A stretch of DNA of 64,000 nucleotides from [Flavobacterium] thermophilum (lineage in GTDB: Bacteria; Bacillota; Bacilli; Bacillales; Anoxybacillaceae). The notes beneath the pieces were generated by a model, which was not told the origin of the DNA, ran no database searches, and was given only the letters and a program-made list of their open reading frames with translations. The stretch covers positions 2,356,001 through 2,420,000 of the forward strand of contig UGGS01000001.1 of the NCBI GenBank assembly GCA_900450595.1, given 5' to 3'. Position numbers and translations under genes: made by a program. Below are positions 34,523 to 42,764 of the stretch, one piece after another. The stretch's first letter is position 1, and the number at the start of each line of letters is the position of its first letter.

Positions 34523-34797
34523 CGTTTTCACCTGCCAACCACCTTGTTGCCGACAAAGCGAACCAACGAAAGCCGACGCCTTGTCCGTGAAATCCTTTAC
34601 CATCATAACAAGGATGGCGATATTTTTCCATTTTCTTTTTTCAAGGGAGTCAGTCAAGACTTTGTGGAGAATATTTTTTCGGTTCACTACGGGCGTTGTC
34701 AATCACTAGTTAGCGAACCATTTTCAGGAATTCATATCGTAAGCGCTTTCGGACTCTCATCCCTCATCTTGAGGCGATGATACGATATTCCATTTTT

Positions 34798-36165
34798 TTA
34801 CACCCAACCACCATCCCGGAGCGCCGACAACGCTTGATGGATCGGCGTCCCGGATGACCGCTGCAGACACGGTAGATTCTGACGCACCACATCTGCCCAT
34901 AACCGTCCGGCCTTCCGTTTGGCCTGTTCGATCCGCTTGGACTTTGTTGAGGCCGAGGCCGCCGTTCGGGTCTCTTCTTCCTCCACCAACTGCCCATTTC
35001 TCCGCCAAATCCCGTCGATTCGGGCCGCCATCGCCCTCAGAAACGCCCGAAGCCCTTGGTCTTTCCAGCTGCGGCGGGATTTCACCCGATGCGCAAACCG
35101 GCTCATCACGCTCTCGGCGTGGCCCATCGGACGCATGCCGGTCGTCTCCACCCCTTGCTCCGACAGCCACTCCCGATAGTCCCGGATGCATCCCGGCATC
35201 GACTCGATCCGGCGGATCATGGCAGCCATCTGCTTCTCTTTCGCTTCGTCCTCCAACGTGCCGACCGCGCTGTTCAGCTCCACGAGAAGCCCCTCTTCGT
35301 CTTGTTTCGCCAGCTTCTTCCGCACCTCCCGCCAACGCGGATGGCCGGACAGACACTGACGCAGCTCCCGCGCCACATGAAATCGATCCAGCTGAAAGCA
35401 CGCCCGCTTCCCAAAATACTCCCGGCAGGCCGTGATCCACGACGCCGCGTCGCCGTTGATGATCAAAAGGTCCCGGCACGGGTCATAGGCATATTCGTTC
35501 ATCAGCCACTCTTCAAACCGTTCCCACACGTCTCCCGCCCCTTCATGGAGGTAGTGGCGCCGGTTCACGAGCTCGAGCTGCGAACCGTTTCGTTTCCATC
35601 CCTCGTGAACCGCCAGGATTTTCTCTTCTTTCGCCCGTTTCCCTTTCCCCTGGCGGGAAATAAACAGTCCATCCGCCTCCACAAACAGCACCCGGCCGTG
35701 CCGTTGGGAAACAGGGTGGTGCAGCGAGACAGGGGCCTCCAGCACCAGTTGGCGAATCGCCTCGTGGCTTAGGACCGCATACCCCACGATCGACTCCAAC
35801 GTACGGGCTGCTTTGCGGTAGGAAGAGCACTCTACGGCCAACTCGACCGCCGTTTCCTCGAGGCAAGGACTGATCGATCGGGCCCCATCAAAGCCTAATT
35901 CGGCATCCAGCAAGAAGGTATAGTTCCCCGTTTGCCGGTCATAGTAGTAGTTCCGTCGAAACGTCACTTCTCCAAACAGCGTTTGGATCGTAGTCGGCCG
36001 TTTGTCTTTCAGCTGATACCGGCGCTTGTCCCGCGCTTCCGCCAGTTGTTGATCAATCTCCTCCAAAAGGGCCGCCAACAAGACAGCGAACACCTTTTGA
36101 AGAGTTCTGACGAATTGTTCCTCCAGCTCTTTTAATAAAGGCCATTCTGTGGTAAGATGTTTCAT
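34798..36165 (-). CDS. ISLre2-family transposase
   Basis: A 455-aa transposase of the ISLre2 (UPF0236) family. Recognisable segments: TIQTLFGEVTFRRNYYYDR, VLFVEADGLFISRQGKGKR (acidic active-site residues), LLIINGDAASWI and ACFQLDRFHVARELR (second Asp). The frame is intact. ATG 36165 follows GGAGGGAGAGAGTCC; upstream in-frame codons lack a ribosome site. A long hairpin covers that site. Confidence 0.9.
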   Translation of the reverse strand: MKHLTTEWPLLKELEEQFVRTLQKVFAVLLAALLEEIDQQLAEARDKRRYQLKDKRPTTIQTLFGEVTFRRNYYYDRQTGNYTFLLDAELGFDGARSISPCLEETAVELAVECSSYRKAARTLESIVGYAVLSHEAIRQLVLEAPVSLHHPVSQRHGRVLFVEADGLFISRQGKGKRAKEEKILAVHEGWKRNGSQLELVNRRHYLHEGAGDVWERFEEWLMNEYAYDPCRDLLIINGDAASWITACREYFGKRACFQLDRFHVARELRQCLSGHPRWREVRKKLAKQDEEGLLVELNSAVGTLEDEAKEKQMAAMIRRIESMPGCIRDYREWLSEQGVETTGMRPMGHAESVMSRFAHRVKSRRSWKDQGLRAFLRAMAARIDGIWRRNGQLVEEEETRTAASASTKSKRIEQAKRKAGRLWADVVRQNLPCLQRSSGTPIHQALSALRDGGWV

Positions 36166-36227
36166 GGACTCTCTCCCTCCTGTTTTCGGTTGGTTTGCCA
36201 ATCACCATCATAGCAGGGAGAGAGTCC
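36166..36227 (-). promoter_or_regulatory. Hairpin sequestering the ISLre2 transposase ribosome site
   Basis: GGACTCTCTCCCT (36166-36178) pairs with AGGGAGAGAGTCC (36215-36227), 13 bp perfect, loop 36. On the mRNA the 3' arm is the ribosome site itself, directly before the ATG. Confidence 0.7.
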
Positions 36228-36335
36228 TTTTTGCATGACATTTGCTTTTTTCTACCGCGCTTCGCTTGGTGGCCCCGACGAGCGTCGCGAACAAAAGTTC
36301 GCAACCCTCGTCGGGGATCATTTCGGAATGTCACC

Positions 36336-36590
36336 CACAAATATTTTACTCACACTTTTCAAGGCGGGGGAAAACGACGGTTGATTTCAAAGCGGATTGG
36401 TGATGTGCAGGAAACATAAAGAAAACTTGTAAACCTTCGTTTTATCCCCTGCAAAACCGTTGTACAATGAGACAAATGAGGATGATTCACTAGCCTTTTC
36501 GATTTGGGGAAAGACTCGCCTCCAGTCAGAAAAACTTCTCCGTTCAGTCCAAACTTTAGGAAGCAGTTGTTCTTTCTCATATTCAAACCA
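36336..36590. other. Gene-free AT-rich stretch
   Basis: Between the ISLre2 unit and the symporter terminator. It contains broken frames only and a promoter-like TTGTACAAT at about 36459-36467. It may be the remnant of another insertion; nothing could be identified. Confidence 0.35.
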
Positions 36591-36593
36591 AAA

Positions 36594-36620
36594 GGAAGGC
36601 AACGGAATCCGAGGCCTTCC
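36594..36620 (-). terminator. Terminator of the amaB-symporter operon
   Basis: GGAAGGC (36594-36600) / GCCTTCC (36614-36620), followed on the minus strand by TTTTGG. Confidence 0.7.
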
Positions 36621-36662
36621 TTCGTCTCTTATGCATATCATTCCTATTCAAGCGATAACGTT

Positions 36663-38135
36663 TTACATCACTTGTTTTCTTTCGTTCGTACTCACCGTAT
36701 GAAACGGAATCCAACTAACAACAATGGTAACAACCATATTAATGATCAACGCGACAATGCCAACGTTTAAGTCTTGCACCGCTTGCGGCAGCGATGGGGA
36801 CAACGTGCCGACGCTGCTGCCGGATAGCGTAATGTACGCAACCGTCGCGACGCCAGCCAAAATGCCCGCAAACGCACCTTGCTTCGTGATAAAGTTTTGC
36901 TTCCGTAAGCTTAACACAAACGACGGGAACAATTGCGTCACGAGACTGTATCCCATGAGAAGCAACGCCACGATCGTATCGCCGCCTCGGAACGTAAAGT
37001 ACAACGAAACAAGGGCGATGACCGGAACGAGGTATTTCGCCAACTTGGCGACTTGCTCGTCCGTTGCGGACGGCACAAACACTTGATACACATTTTTCAC
37101 AAGCAGCGTCGATGCGCTCATCAAAATCATCGACCCCGGCACCATGGCGGTGAGCAGCCCAGCGGCGCCAATCAACCCGACAACCCACGGGTCAAACGTT
37201 TGGACGGACAACTTTAGCAACGCCAAATCCGCGTCCGAACCTTCGAGTCCCGGCACTTGCAAAATGGCCGCGAAACCAACGAAAAAGACAAACAGCAACA
37301 CTAACTGATAAATCGGCAAAACAATGGCATTTTTCCGAAAAACGTTGGCGCTTTTTGCCGAATAAATCGAGCCGAACGTATGAGGCCACATATAAAAACC
37401 AAGCGCCGTCAACAACACGGTTGAGATGAACCACGAGACGCTCATCCCTTTGTCTGGCAATGCTAAAAATCCAGGTTTCGCTTGTTCGACCGCCTCAAAC
37501 ATCGGCTGAATGCCACCATAATAGTGGAACGGAAGATAGATCCCTAAAAAGACGGCCACGACTAAAATCATGATATCTTTCACAACCGCCGTCCATGCCG
37601 AACCGTGAATGCCTGAAATCATTACGTAGATCGTTACCGCCAGCACACCGATCCAGATCGCAGCAGTCGGGGAAATCGTGCCGTAGGAAGCTTGGGAAAC
37701 GATAATGCCGAGCCCTTTCAATTGCAGCACCAAATACGGGATGAGCGCCACAACTCCTACAAGCGCTACGAGAACGCCGAGCATCGGGCTATCATACTTG
37801 CGGGCGAAAAAATCCGATTGAGACATCAACCGATGTTCTTTTGCATACTTCCATACTTTCGGCAGCATCCAATACGATAGTACATAGGCCAAGCAGCCGT
37901 AAGCGATGATGTAGAACGTCGGACCGCCCTTGCCATAGGCCCAACCACTCCCGCCAAGGAAGGTAAACGTTGTGTAAATCTCGCCGGCCATCAAGAGAAA
38001 TACAAACATCGTTCCGAACCCGCGGCCGCCGACGGTCCATTGCTCTAAGTTCATATCTTTCCCTTTGCGCGCCTGCAGCCCCAAATAAAGAGAAAACAAC
38101 AAGAACGCAAAAATAATGACTAACGCTGCATTCAT
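36663..38135 (-). CDS. Sodium:solute symporter (SSS family)
   Basis: A 490-aa Na+-coupled transporter with about 13 helices. Seen: WTVGGRGFGTMFVFLLMAGEIYT-type N-terminal region (in WTVGGRGFGT), TFTFLGGSGWAYGKGG and AAGLLTAMVPGSMILMSAST (the sodium-site helix). It resembles B. subtilis YhjB and pairs with a DUF3311 subunit, overlapping its stop by four bases. In an operon with two N-substituted amino acid hydrolases, its cargo may be an amino acid derivative or a short carboxylate; this is inference. Confidence 0.88.
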   Translation of the reverse strand: MNAALVIIFAFLLFSLYLGLQARKGKDMNLEQWTVGGRGFGTMFVFLLMAGEIYTTFTFLGGSGWAYGKGGPTFYIIAYGCLAYVLSYWMLPKVWKYAKEHRLMSQSDFFARKYDSPMLGVLVALVGVVALIPYLVLQLKGLGIIVSQASYGTISPTAAIWIGVLAVTIYVMISGIHGSAWTAVVKDIMILVVAVFLGIYLPFHYYGGIQPMFEAVEQAKPGFLALPDKGMSVSWFISTVLLTALGFYMWPHTFGSIYSAKSANVFRKNAIVLPIYQLVLLFVFFVGFAAILQVPGLEGSDADLALLKLSVQTFDPWVVGLIGAAGLLTAMVPGSMILMSASTLLVKNVYQVFVPSATDEQVAKLAKYLVPVIALVSLYFTFRGGDTIVALLLMGYSLVTQLFPSFVLSLRKQNFITKQGAFAGILAGVATVAYITLSGSSVGTLSPSLPQAVQDLNVGIVALIINMVVTIVVSWIPFHTVSTNERKQVM

Positions 38136-38332
38136 GTTTGCTCATCCTCCTTCACCGCGGGATCAAAGCGATACACAATCGCCATAATGACCGACGTAGC
38201 GATTACCCACCCAACTAACCAAAATAGAAGAAACGGCATTCCGAACACGTAAGGCTCGACCTTGTTCACAAACGGGATGCCGCCAAGCATGCCAACAAAC
38301 GGCAGCACCATCAGCCAACGGATAGACTTCAT
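38132..38332 (-). CDS. DUF3311 small symporter-associated membrane protein
   Basis: A 66-aa protein with two membrane helices (WLMVLPFVGMLGGIPFVN and MPFLLFWLVGWVIATSVIM). DUF3311 proteins are encoded directly before SSS symporters, as yhjC before yhjB in B. subtilis, and are thought to be accessory subunits. GGGGAGAG precedes ATG 38332, and the stop overlaps the symporter start. Confidence 0.88.
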   Translation of the reverse strand: MKSIRWLMVLPFVGMLGGIPFVNKVEPYVFGMPFLLFWLVGWVIATSVIMAIVYRFDPAVKEDEQT

Positions 38333-38375
38333 CTTCTCTCCCCTTCCTTGATTTGATAAACAGAAGCGGAACCGA

Positions 38376-39560
38376 TTATTCCGCTTCCGCCAACAATTTC
38401 AACGTTGCGCCGACAAACAGCTGCACGCCGATCTCGAGCGCGTCTTCGTCGATCGTAAAGCGCGGGTGATGGTGCGGGTACACGATCCCCTTTTCTTCGT
38501 TTCGGGCGCCGACGTAAAAGAAGCTGCCGGGCGCTTTTTGCAAGAAGGCGGAGAAATCTTCGCCGCCCATGTTCGGTTTCAATCGAGCGACGGCTTCCTC
38601 GCCCAACAGTTCGCGCGTCGTTTCTTCAATGACGCGGGTCACTTCATCGTAGTTCACAACAGGACGATAACCGTAGTCAAATTGGAACTCGTACGAGGCG
38701 CCGTGCGCTTCGGTAATGCCTTTGACAATGCGTTCCATCCATTGTGGCACCGTGCGCCGCAACGTTTCATCAAACGTGCGCACCGTCCCTTGGATTTCGA
38801 CCTCTCCGGGCAGGACGTTATGCGCCGTGCCGGCGACAAATTGCGTCACGGACACAACGAGCGGCTCGATTGGGTCGACGTAGCGCGAGACGATGTGCTG
38901 CAAGTTCGTCACGACTTGCGCCCCTATGGCGATGGCATCGATCGTTTGATGCGGCATGGCCCCATGGCCGCCTTTGCCGATAATGCGAATGAAAAAGCGG
39001 TCCGGTGCGGCCATCATCGGCCCGTACACAATGCCGACTTTTCCGCGTTCCAGCGGCGACCAAAGATGCGTACCGATGACGACATCGACCCCGTCCATGA
39101 CGCCCGCCTGCACCATCTCTTCCGCCCCGCCTGGGAACAATTCTTCCGCATGCTGGAACAAAAAGCGAACCTCGCCACGGATGGCATCGTGCAGCTGGGA
39201 AAAAATTTTCGCCGTCCCAAGCAGCATCGCCGTATGGCCGTCATGGCCGCACGCATGCATGACGCCGGGATGTTTTGACACAAATTCAAACGTGTTTTCC
39301 TCTTGAATCGGCAGCGCGTCCATATCGGCGCGAATGGCGACGACCCGGCCCGGCTGCTTGCCGATAAGCCGCGCCATCACGCTCGTTTTCGTCGGCCGCG
39401 AAAGCTCAAGGTGGCCGAACGATTGCAGCGTCTCGTAAACAAACTGCGCCGTTTTCTCCTCTTGGAACGACAATTCCGGATGGGCGTGCAGATGGCGGCG
39501 CCAGGCGATGACGTCCGCTTTCACTTCATCAACGAGTCGTTTGATTTCTTCCCTTGTCAT
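38376..39560 (-). CDS. amaA: N-acyl-L-amino acid amidohydrolase (M20 aminoacylase)
   Basis: Removes acyl groups from N-acyl amino acids. The 394-aa M20D metallohydrolase has the metal-site motifs MHACGHDGHTAMLLG and FLFQHAEELFPGGAEEM, the dimerisation domain RIIGKGGHGAMPHQTIDAI and the C-terminal NMGGEDFSAFLQKAPGSF. N-terminal residues TREEIKRLVDEVKADVIAWR match the AmaA enzyme of G. stearothermophilus as I recall it. GGGGGAG precedes ATG 39560. Second gene after amaB. Confidence 0.9.
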   Translation of the reverse strand: MTREEIKRLVDEVKADVIAWRRHLHAHPELSFQEEKTAQFVYETLQSFGHLELSRPTKTSVMARLIGKQPGRVVAIRADMDALPIQEENTFEFVSKHPGVMHACGHDGHTAMLLGTAKIFSQLHDAIRGEVRFLFQHAEELFPGGAEEMVQAGVMDGVDVVIGTHLWSPLERGKVGIVYGPMMAAPDRFFIRIIGKGGHGAMPHQTIDAIAIGAQVVTNLQHIVSRYVDPIEPLVVSVTQFVAGTAHNVLPGEVEIQGTVRTFDETLRRTVPQWMERIVKGITEAHGASYEFQFDYGYRPVVNYDEVTRVIEETTRELLGEEAVARLKPNMGGEDFSAFLQKAPGSFFYVGARNEEKGIVYPHHHPRFTIDEDALEIGVQLFVGATLKLLAEAE

Positions 39561-39589
39561 CTGAATTCTCCCCCTGTTCTTTTATCTCC

Positions 39590-39635
39590 GTCGCCCTTGA
39601 CGCCGCCTCTTTGGCGGGCGTTGATCAAGGGCGAC
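39590..39635. terminator. Long intercistronic hairpin between amaB and amaA
   Basis: GTCGCCCTTGA (39590-39600) / TCAAGGGCGAC (39625-39635), 11 bp perfect, with an inner GCCGCC/GGCGGGC stem. No clear U-tract on the minus strand, so an mRNA-stabilising or partial terminator role is likely. Confidence 0.5.
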
Positions 39636-39715
39636 TTTCGCTCTGCGAATGCCATATGATGCTCAACCGAACGGATCATGTGAAATTTCCCTGCAACGTT
39701 TGCCTGTCTTTTTCG

Positions 39716-40945
39716 TTATTCTCCTTGGGCCAGCTGCCATACGGTATGATAAAGGACCGCCGCTCCCGCCGCACAATCCTCTTTCGTGCTCCATTCCGCC
39801 GGGTTATGGCTCACCCCGTCTTGGGAGCGGACAAAGATCATTCCGATCGGGCAAAGAGGAGCCAACTGCACCCCGTCATGGGCCGCACCGCTCGGCAGCC
39901 AAAACGGCGGATACCCGAGCTGCTTGCACGCCCTTTCCGCGGCCTGTTTCACCACCTCGGAACATAACACCGGCGGCATGTCTTGCAGCTGCTCGGTCGT
40001 GACGCGAACGTCCCGTTCCTTTGCGATCGCCTGCGTTCGGGCAGCCACCGCCTGCCATACGTGGTCGCGCACCTCAGTCTGTAAATCGCGCAAATCCAAC
40101 ACAAATTCGACCCGCTCCGGGATCACGTTAATGCCGCCTGGAAACACATGAAGCTGTCCGACCGTTCCAACTGTTGTCCCAGTCCGTCGCGCCTCCTCTT
40201 CAATCACCGCGATGATTTGGGCGGCTGCCGCCATCGGGTCACGGCGCAACGACATCGGCGTCGCTCCGGCATGTTCCGCTTTTCCTTCGATCGTAAATTT
40301 CACCCAAATCAGCCCGGCGATGCCAGTGACAAGGCCAACAGGAAGCCCTGCTTCCTCAAGCACCCGCCCTTGTTCGATGTGCAATTCGACATAGGCTTTC
40401 ACCGTTCCGCGTTTTCGCGCCGCTTCGTGCAAGCGGCGCGGGTCAACCCCCGTCCGTCTCATCGCTTCCGCAACAGAAATTCCGTTCGCATCGCGGTAGT
40501 CGAGCGCTTCCGGCGGCAGCGTCCCAGCCATGGCGCGGCTGCCGATCATGCCGAAACGAAAGCGCGCTCCTTCCTCGTCCGTAAACGCTACGACTTCGAT
40601 CGGGTGATGCGTCTTCACCCCTTGCTCGTTCATCGCTTGAGCGACTTCGATGCCCGCCAACACCCCGAGCGGACCGTCAAAGCGCCCGCCGTTGTAAACC
40701 GAATCCAAATGCGAGCCGACGAGTACAACGGGAGCTTCTCGATTCGTTCCTTCTTTCCGTCCGATTAAGTTGCCCGCCGCATCTTCATGCACAGCCAGCC
40801 CTGCTTCACGCATGTAAGAAGCGACCAAGTCTTTCGCCTGCCGTTCCTCAGCAGTAAACGAGAGCCGCGTCACACCGCCGCCCGGCTGCCTTCCGACTTC
40901 CCCTAGTTCCATGAGCCGCCGCCAAAGACGTTCCCCTTGAACCAA
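39716..40945 (-). CDS. amaB: N-carbamoyl-L-amino acid hydrolase
   Basis: Hydrolyses N-carbamoyl-L-amino acids to the free amino acid, CO2 and ammonia. The 409-aa length is exactly that of AmaB from G. stearothermophilus. Metal-site motifs: [44 protein letters not shown] and [29 protein letters not shown] lies in the dimerisation domain. The start is TTG 40945 behind GGGGGAG. First gene of amaB-amaA-DUF3311-symporter; the enzyme is dimeric and needs Mn/Co in known relatives. Confidence 0.93.
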   Translation of the reverse strand: MVQGERLWRRLMELGEVGRQPGGGVTRLSFTAEERQAKDLVASYMREAGLAVHEDAAGNLIGRKEGTNREAPVVLVGSHLDSVYNGGRFDGPLGVLAGIEVAQAMNEQGVKTHHPIEVVAFTDEEGARFRFGMIGSRAMAGTLPPEALDYRDANGISVAEAMRRTGVDPRRLHEAARKRGTVKAYVELHIEQGRVLEEAGLPVGLVTGIAGLIWVKFTIEGKAEHAGATPMSLRRDPMAAAAQIIAVIEEEARRTGTTVGTVGQLHVFPGGINVIPERVEFVLDLRDLQTEVRDHVWQAVAARTQAIAKERDVRVTTEQLQDMPPVLCSEVVKQAAERACKQLGYPPFWLPSGAAHDGVQLAPLCPIGMIFVRSQDGVSHNPAEWSTKEDCAAGAAVLYHTVWQLAQGE

Positions 40946-41001
40946 TCCACTCCCCCTCTCCCTTTCCGGCGATTTACGGATGAATTTCGGTTATGTCCTT
41001 A

Positions 41002-41029
41002 ATTATAACGGATTATCCTAAATTTTCAA
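41002..41029 (-). promoter_or_regulatory. Promoter of the amaB operon
   Basis: On the minus strand TTGAAA (41029-41024), 16 bases, TATAAT (41007-41002). The spacer contains TTAGGATAA, also found twice before the brnQ-type gene. Confidence 0.65.
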
Positions 41030-41185
41030 ATAGTAAAAATCATATTGAATAGCGCGGATACTATTCCGCCAAACTTTTCCTTTTTGCCAACCAACGGCCA
41101 AAGCGGGGTAGATTTCCCTGTTCCTCTAGGGCGATGCTCCCCGCTTCCGTTTTACTATGGACCCTTTTTGCCAAATAAAAAATCA

Positions 41186-41206
41186 GCTTCGACAAACGAC
41201 CGAAGC
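41186..41206 (-). terminator. Terminator of the regulator gene
   Basis: GCTTCG (41186-41191) / CGAAGC (41201-41206), followed on the minus strand by TGATTTTTTATTT. Confidence 0.8.
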
Positions 41207-41215
41207 CGACTCACT

Positions 41216-42514
41216 TTATAAAAAAAGGCGATACACTTTCCGCGGGCGTCCGCGAGGATACGGATTCGTTTCTCCGATGGCCTCGGCGAGGCCGGCAGCC
41301 TCTAATTCTTTTAAAATCCGGCGGGCACTGCGCGGCAAAATTTGCATATACGCCGCCAGCTCATGCGCTTCGATTTCATTGTTTCCATGCTTGCGCAAAA
41401 CAGCCTTCAGCTTGCCAAGCGTCGCAGCGCTTAAACCCGTGCGGCCAGCCAACTCCCGCAGCTCCTCGCCACCGAACGAGTAACGGATTCGCTCCCCTTT
41501 CCCTAACGGACCGGCAATCGTCCCGTCATCCAAGGCAACCATCCAGGCGCCTCTCCCATATTGTTTCGCATGCAAAAACGCCTTCCCCGCCTGAATTTCC
41601 GCCTCATAAGCCGTTCGCCCGATGCCGATGCCGCACGCTGCGATTTCCTCGTAAAGGTGCGCCATCTCCTCGGCCGGGGGAATCGTTTGATAGCCGGCGG
41701 TCATCTCTTTTAATGCGCCTCTTGTTGTAAAAATGACGTAGCGGCCCGGCCCGGCGCTTTTGAGCGACCCTTGTACATTTTTCGCATACCGCAACAGTTT
41801 TTCCGTCGTCTTCATTTCCATTTTATAAATTTCATCCGTTGAAAATGTCTCCGGAGATGCGGTGACCATCGAATCCACTTCGATCATCTGCACTGCGATT
41901 TGTGCCTCTTGTACACGAAGCATTTCTCCTGTGCGAATGATCGTTTGCACGACCGCTTCCACAGCTGAGCGAGCGGGCAGCACCCGGTATACCGGCATCC
42001 CGATTTTTTCCATTTCCAGATGAGCTGTCCGCAGGCAAGTGACCGCAGCTTTCGTTTTCCCCTGCCGCCATAGGTCGTAATGGTAGCCGGCAAGTTCTTG
42101 GGCGGAAATCCCTCCTTCGTAATGCTTGATGTACGGAACCGGCTCTTTGATGCCGGCTTCCTCAAGAAGCCGTTCCACCTCGTCGCGTTCATACGTATCA
42201 AAGCTCAGCTGGCCAATCGGGATTTGTTCTGTATAATATGCTTGCAACAGTGTACGGTATAAGCTCGCTCCAGTATGCGGCACGTAAAACAGCGGCACCT
42301 CAACCTCGCCGGACTGCTTGACGATCGAATAGGGCACTTGTCCGGAAAACAACCACATATCCGCTTCTGAGGCAAGCGGACGAATCAAATCGAGAATTTC
42401 GCTTTCATCCCAATAAACGACCGGAAGGCAAACGAATTCCTTATACTCCTCCGCCACCGCTTGAATGACCGGCAACGAATCGTCCGCCCCTAATATGCCT
42501 AATCGAATGCGAAT
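41216..42514 (-). CDS. Winged-helix regulator with degenerate GGDEF-like domain; probable AUU start
   Basis: A protein of about 432 aa. The N-terminal domain (IRLGILGADDSLPVIQAVAE) looks like a ligand-sensing domain. The middle part has ACGIGIGRTAYEAEIQAG and AKQYGRGAWMVALDDG, resembling the end of a GGDEF fold without the catalytic loop. The C-terminus is a DNA-binding winged helix ending GRPRKVYRLF. The only good ribosome site, AGGAGG (42528-42523), lies eight bases before an ATT codon (42514). The GTG at 42523 overlaps the site itself, and no ATG or TTG is near. It is encoded directly upstream of amaB on the same strand with its own terminator, so it may regulate that operon. Confidence 0.65.
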   Translation of the reverse strand: MRIRLGILGADDSLPVIQAVAEEYKEFVCLPVVYWDESEILDLIRPLASEADMWLFSGQVPYSIVKQSGEVEVPLFYVPHTGASLYRTLLQAYYTEQIPIGQLSFDTYERDEVERLLEEAGIKEPVPYIKHYEGGISAQELAGYHYDLWRQGKTKAAVTCLRTAHLEMEKIGMPVYRVLPARSAVEAVVQTIIRTGEMLRVQEAQIAVQMIEVDSMVTASPETFSTDEIYKMEMKTTEKLLRYAKNVQGSLKSAGPGRYVIFTTRGALKEMTAGYQTIPPAEEMAHLYEEIAACGIGIGRTAYEAEIQAGKAFLHAKQYGRGAWMVALDDGTIAGPLGKGERIRYSFGGEELRELAGRTGLSAATLGKLKAVLRKHGNNEIEAHELAAYMQILPRSARRILKELEAAGLAEAIGETNPYPRGRPRKVYRLFL

Positions 42515-42764
42515 GGCGCACACCTCCTCCCTGTTCCCTGCCCGATGGCGAACAATGTCCTCGCCTGATTCGCCTGTTTCTTGCTCCTTCTTGGATGGGT
42601 CATGGCGAATCCGAACATATCTTTTATGCTGCGGCAGCAGGCGTTCACACAGACATCTCGCAGCACCGCTATGCCGCCTCAACCTTTCAGTGAGCAGCGC
42701 CTTCTGGCCGTCCCCGCTGTGAACCAGTCATCGCGGGAAAACGGGCAGGCAAGCTCCGCCTTTT

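Larger units (their letters stand above)
34780..36335 (-). mobile_element. ISLre2-family insertion sequence (ends approximate)
   Basis: The unit around the ISLre2 transposase. Possible ends are GATATTCC near 34781 and its partner GGAATGTC near 36330; no duplication of target was found, so both limits are uncertain by some tens of bases. The right part holds a stem CCCCGACGAG / CTCGTCGGGG near 36274-36317. Confidence 0.6.

Noticed and set aside
34523-34797. Gene in the gap between the VanZ-like gene and the ISLre2 unit
   Set aside because: Only short frames without ribosome sites; the stretch is the upstream extension of the VanZ frame and IS flank.
24777-36335. Composite transposon carrying the ribose operon
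   Set aside because: The flanking elements belong to different IS families with different ends, and rbs genes are a normal chromosomal operon; chance flanking is simpler.
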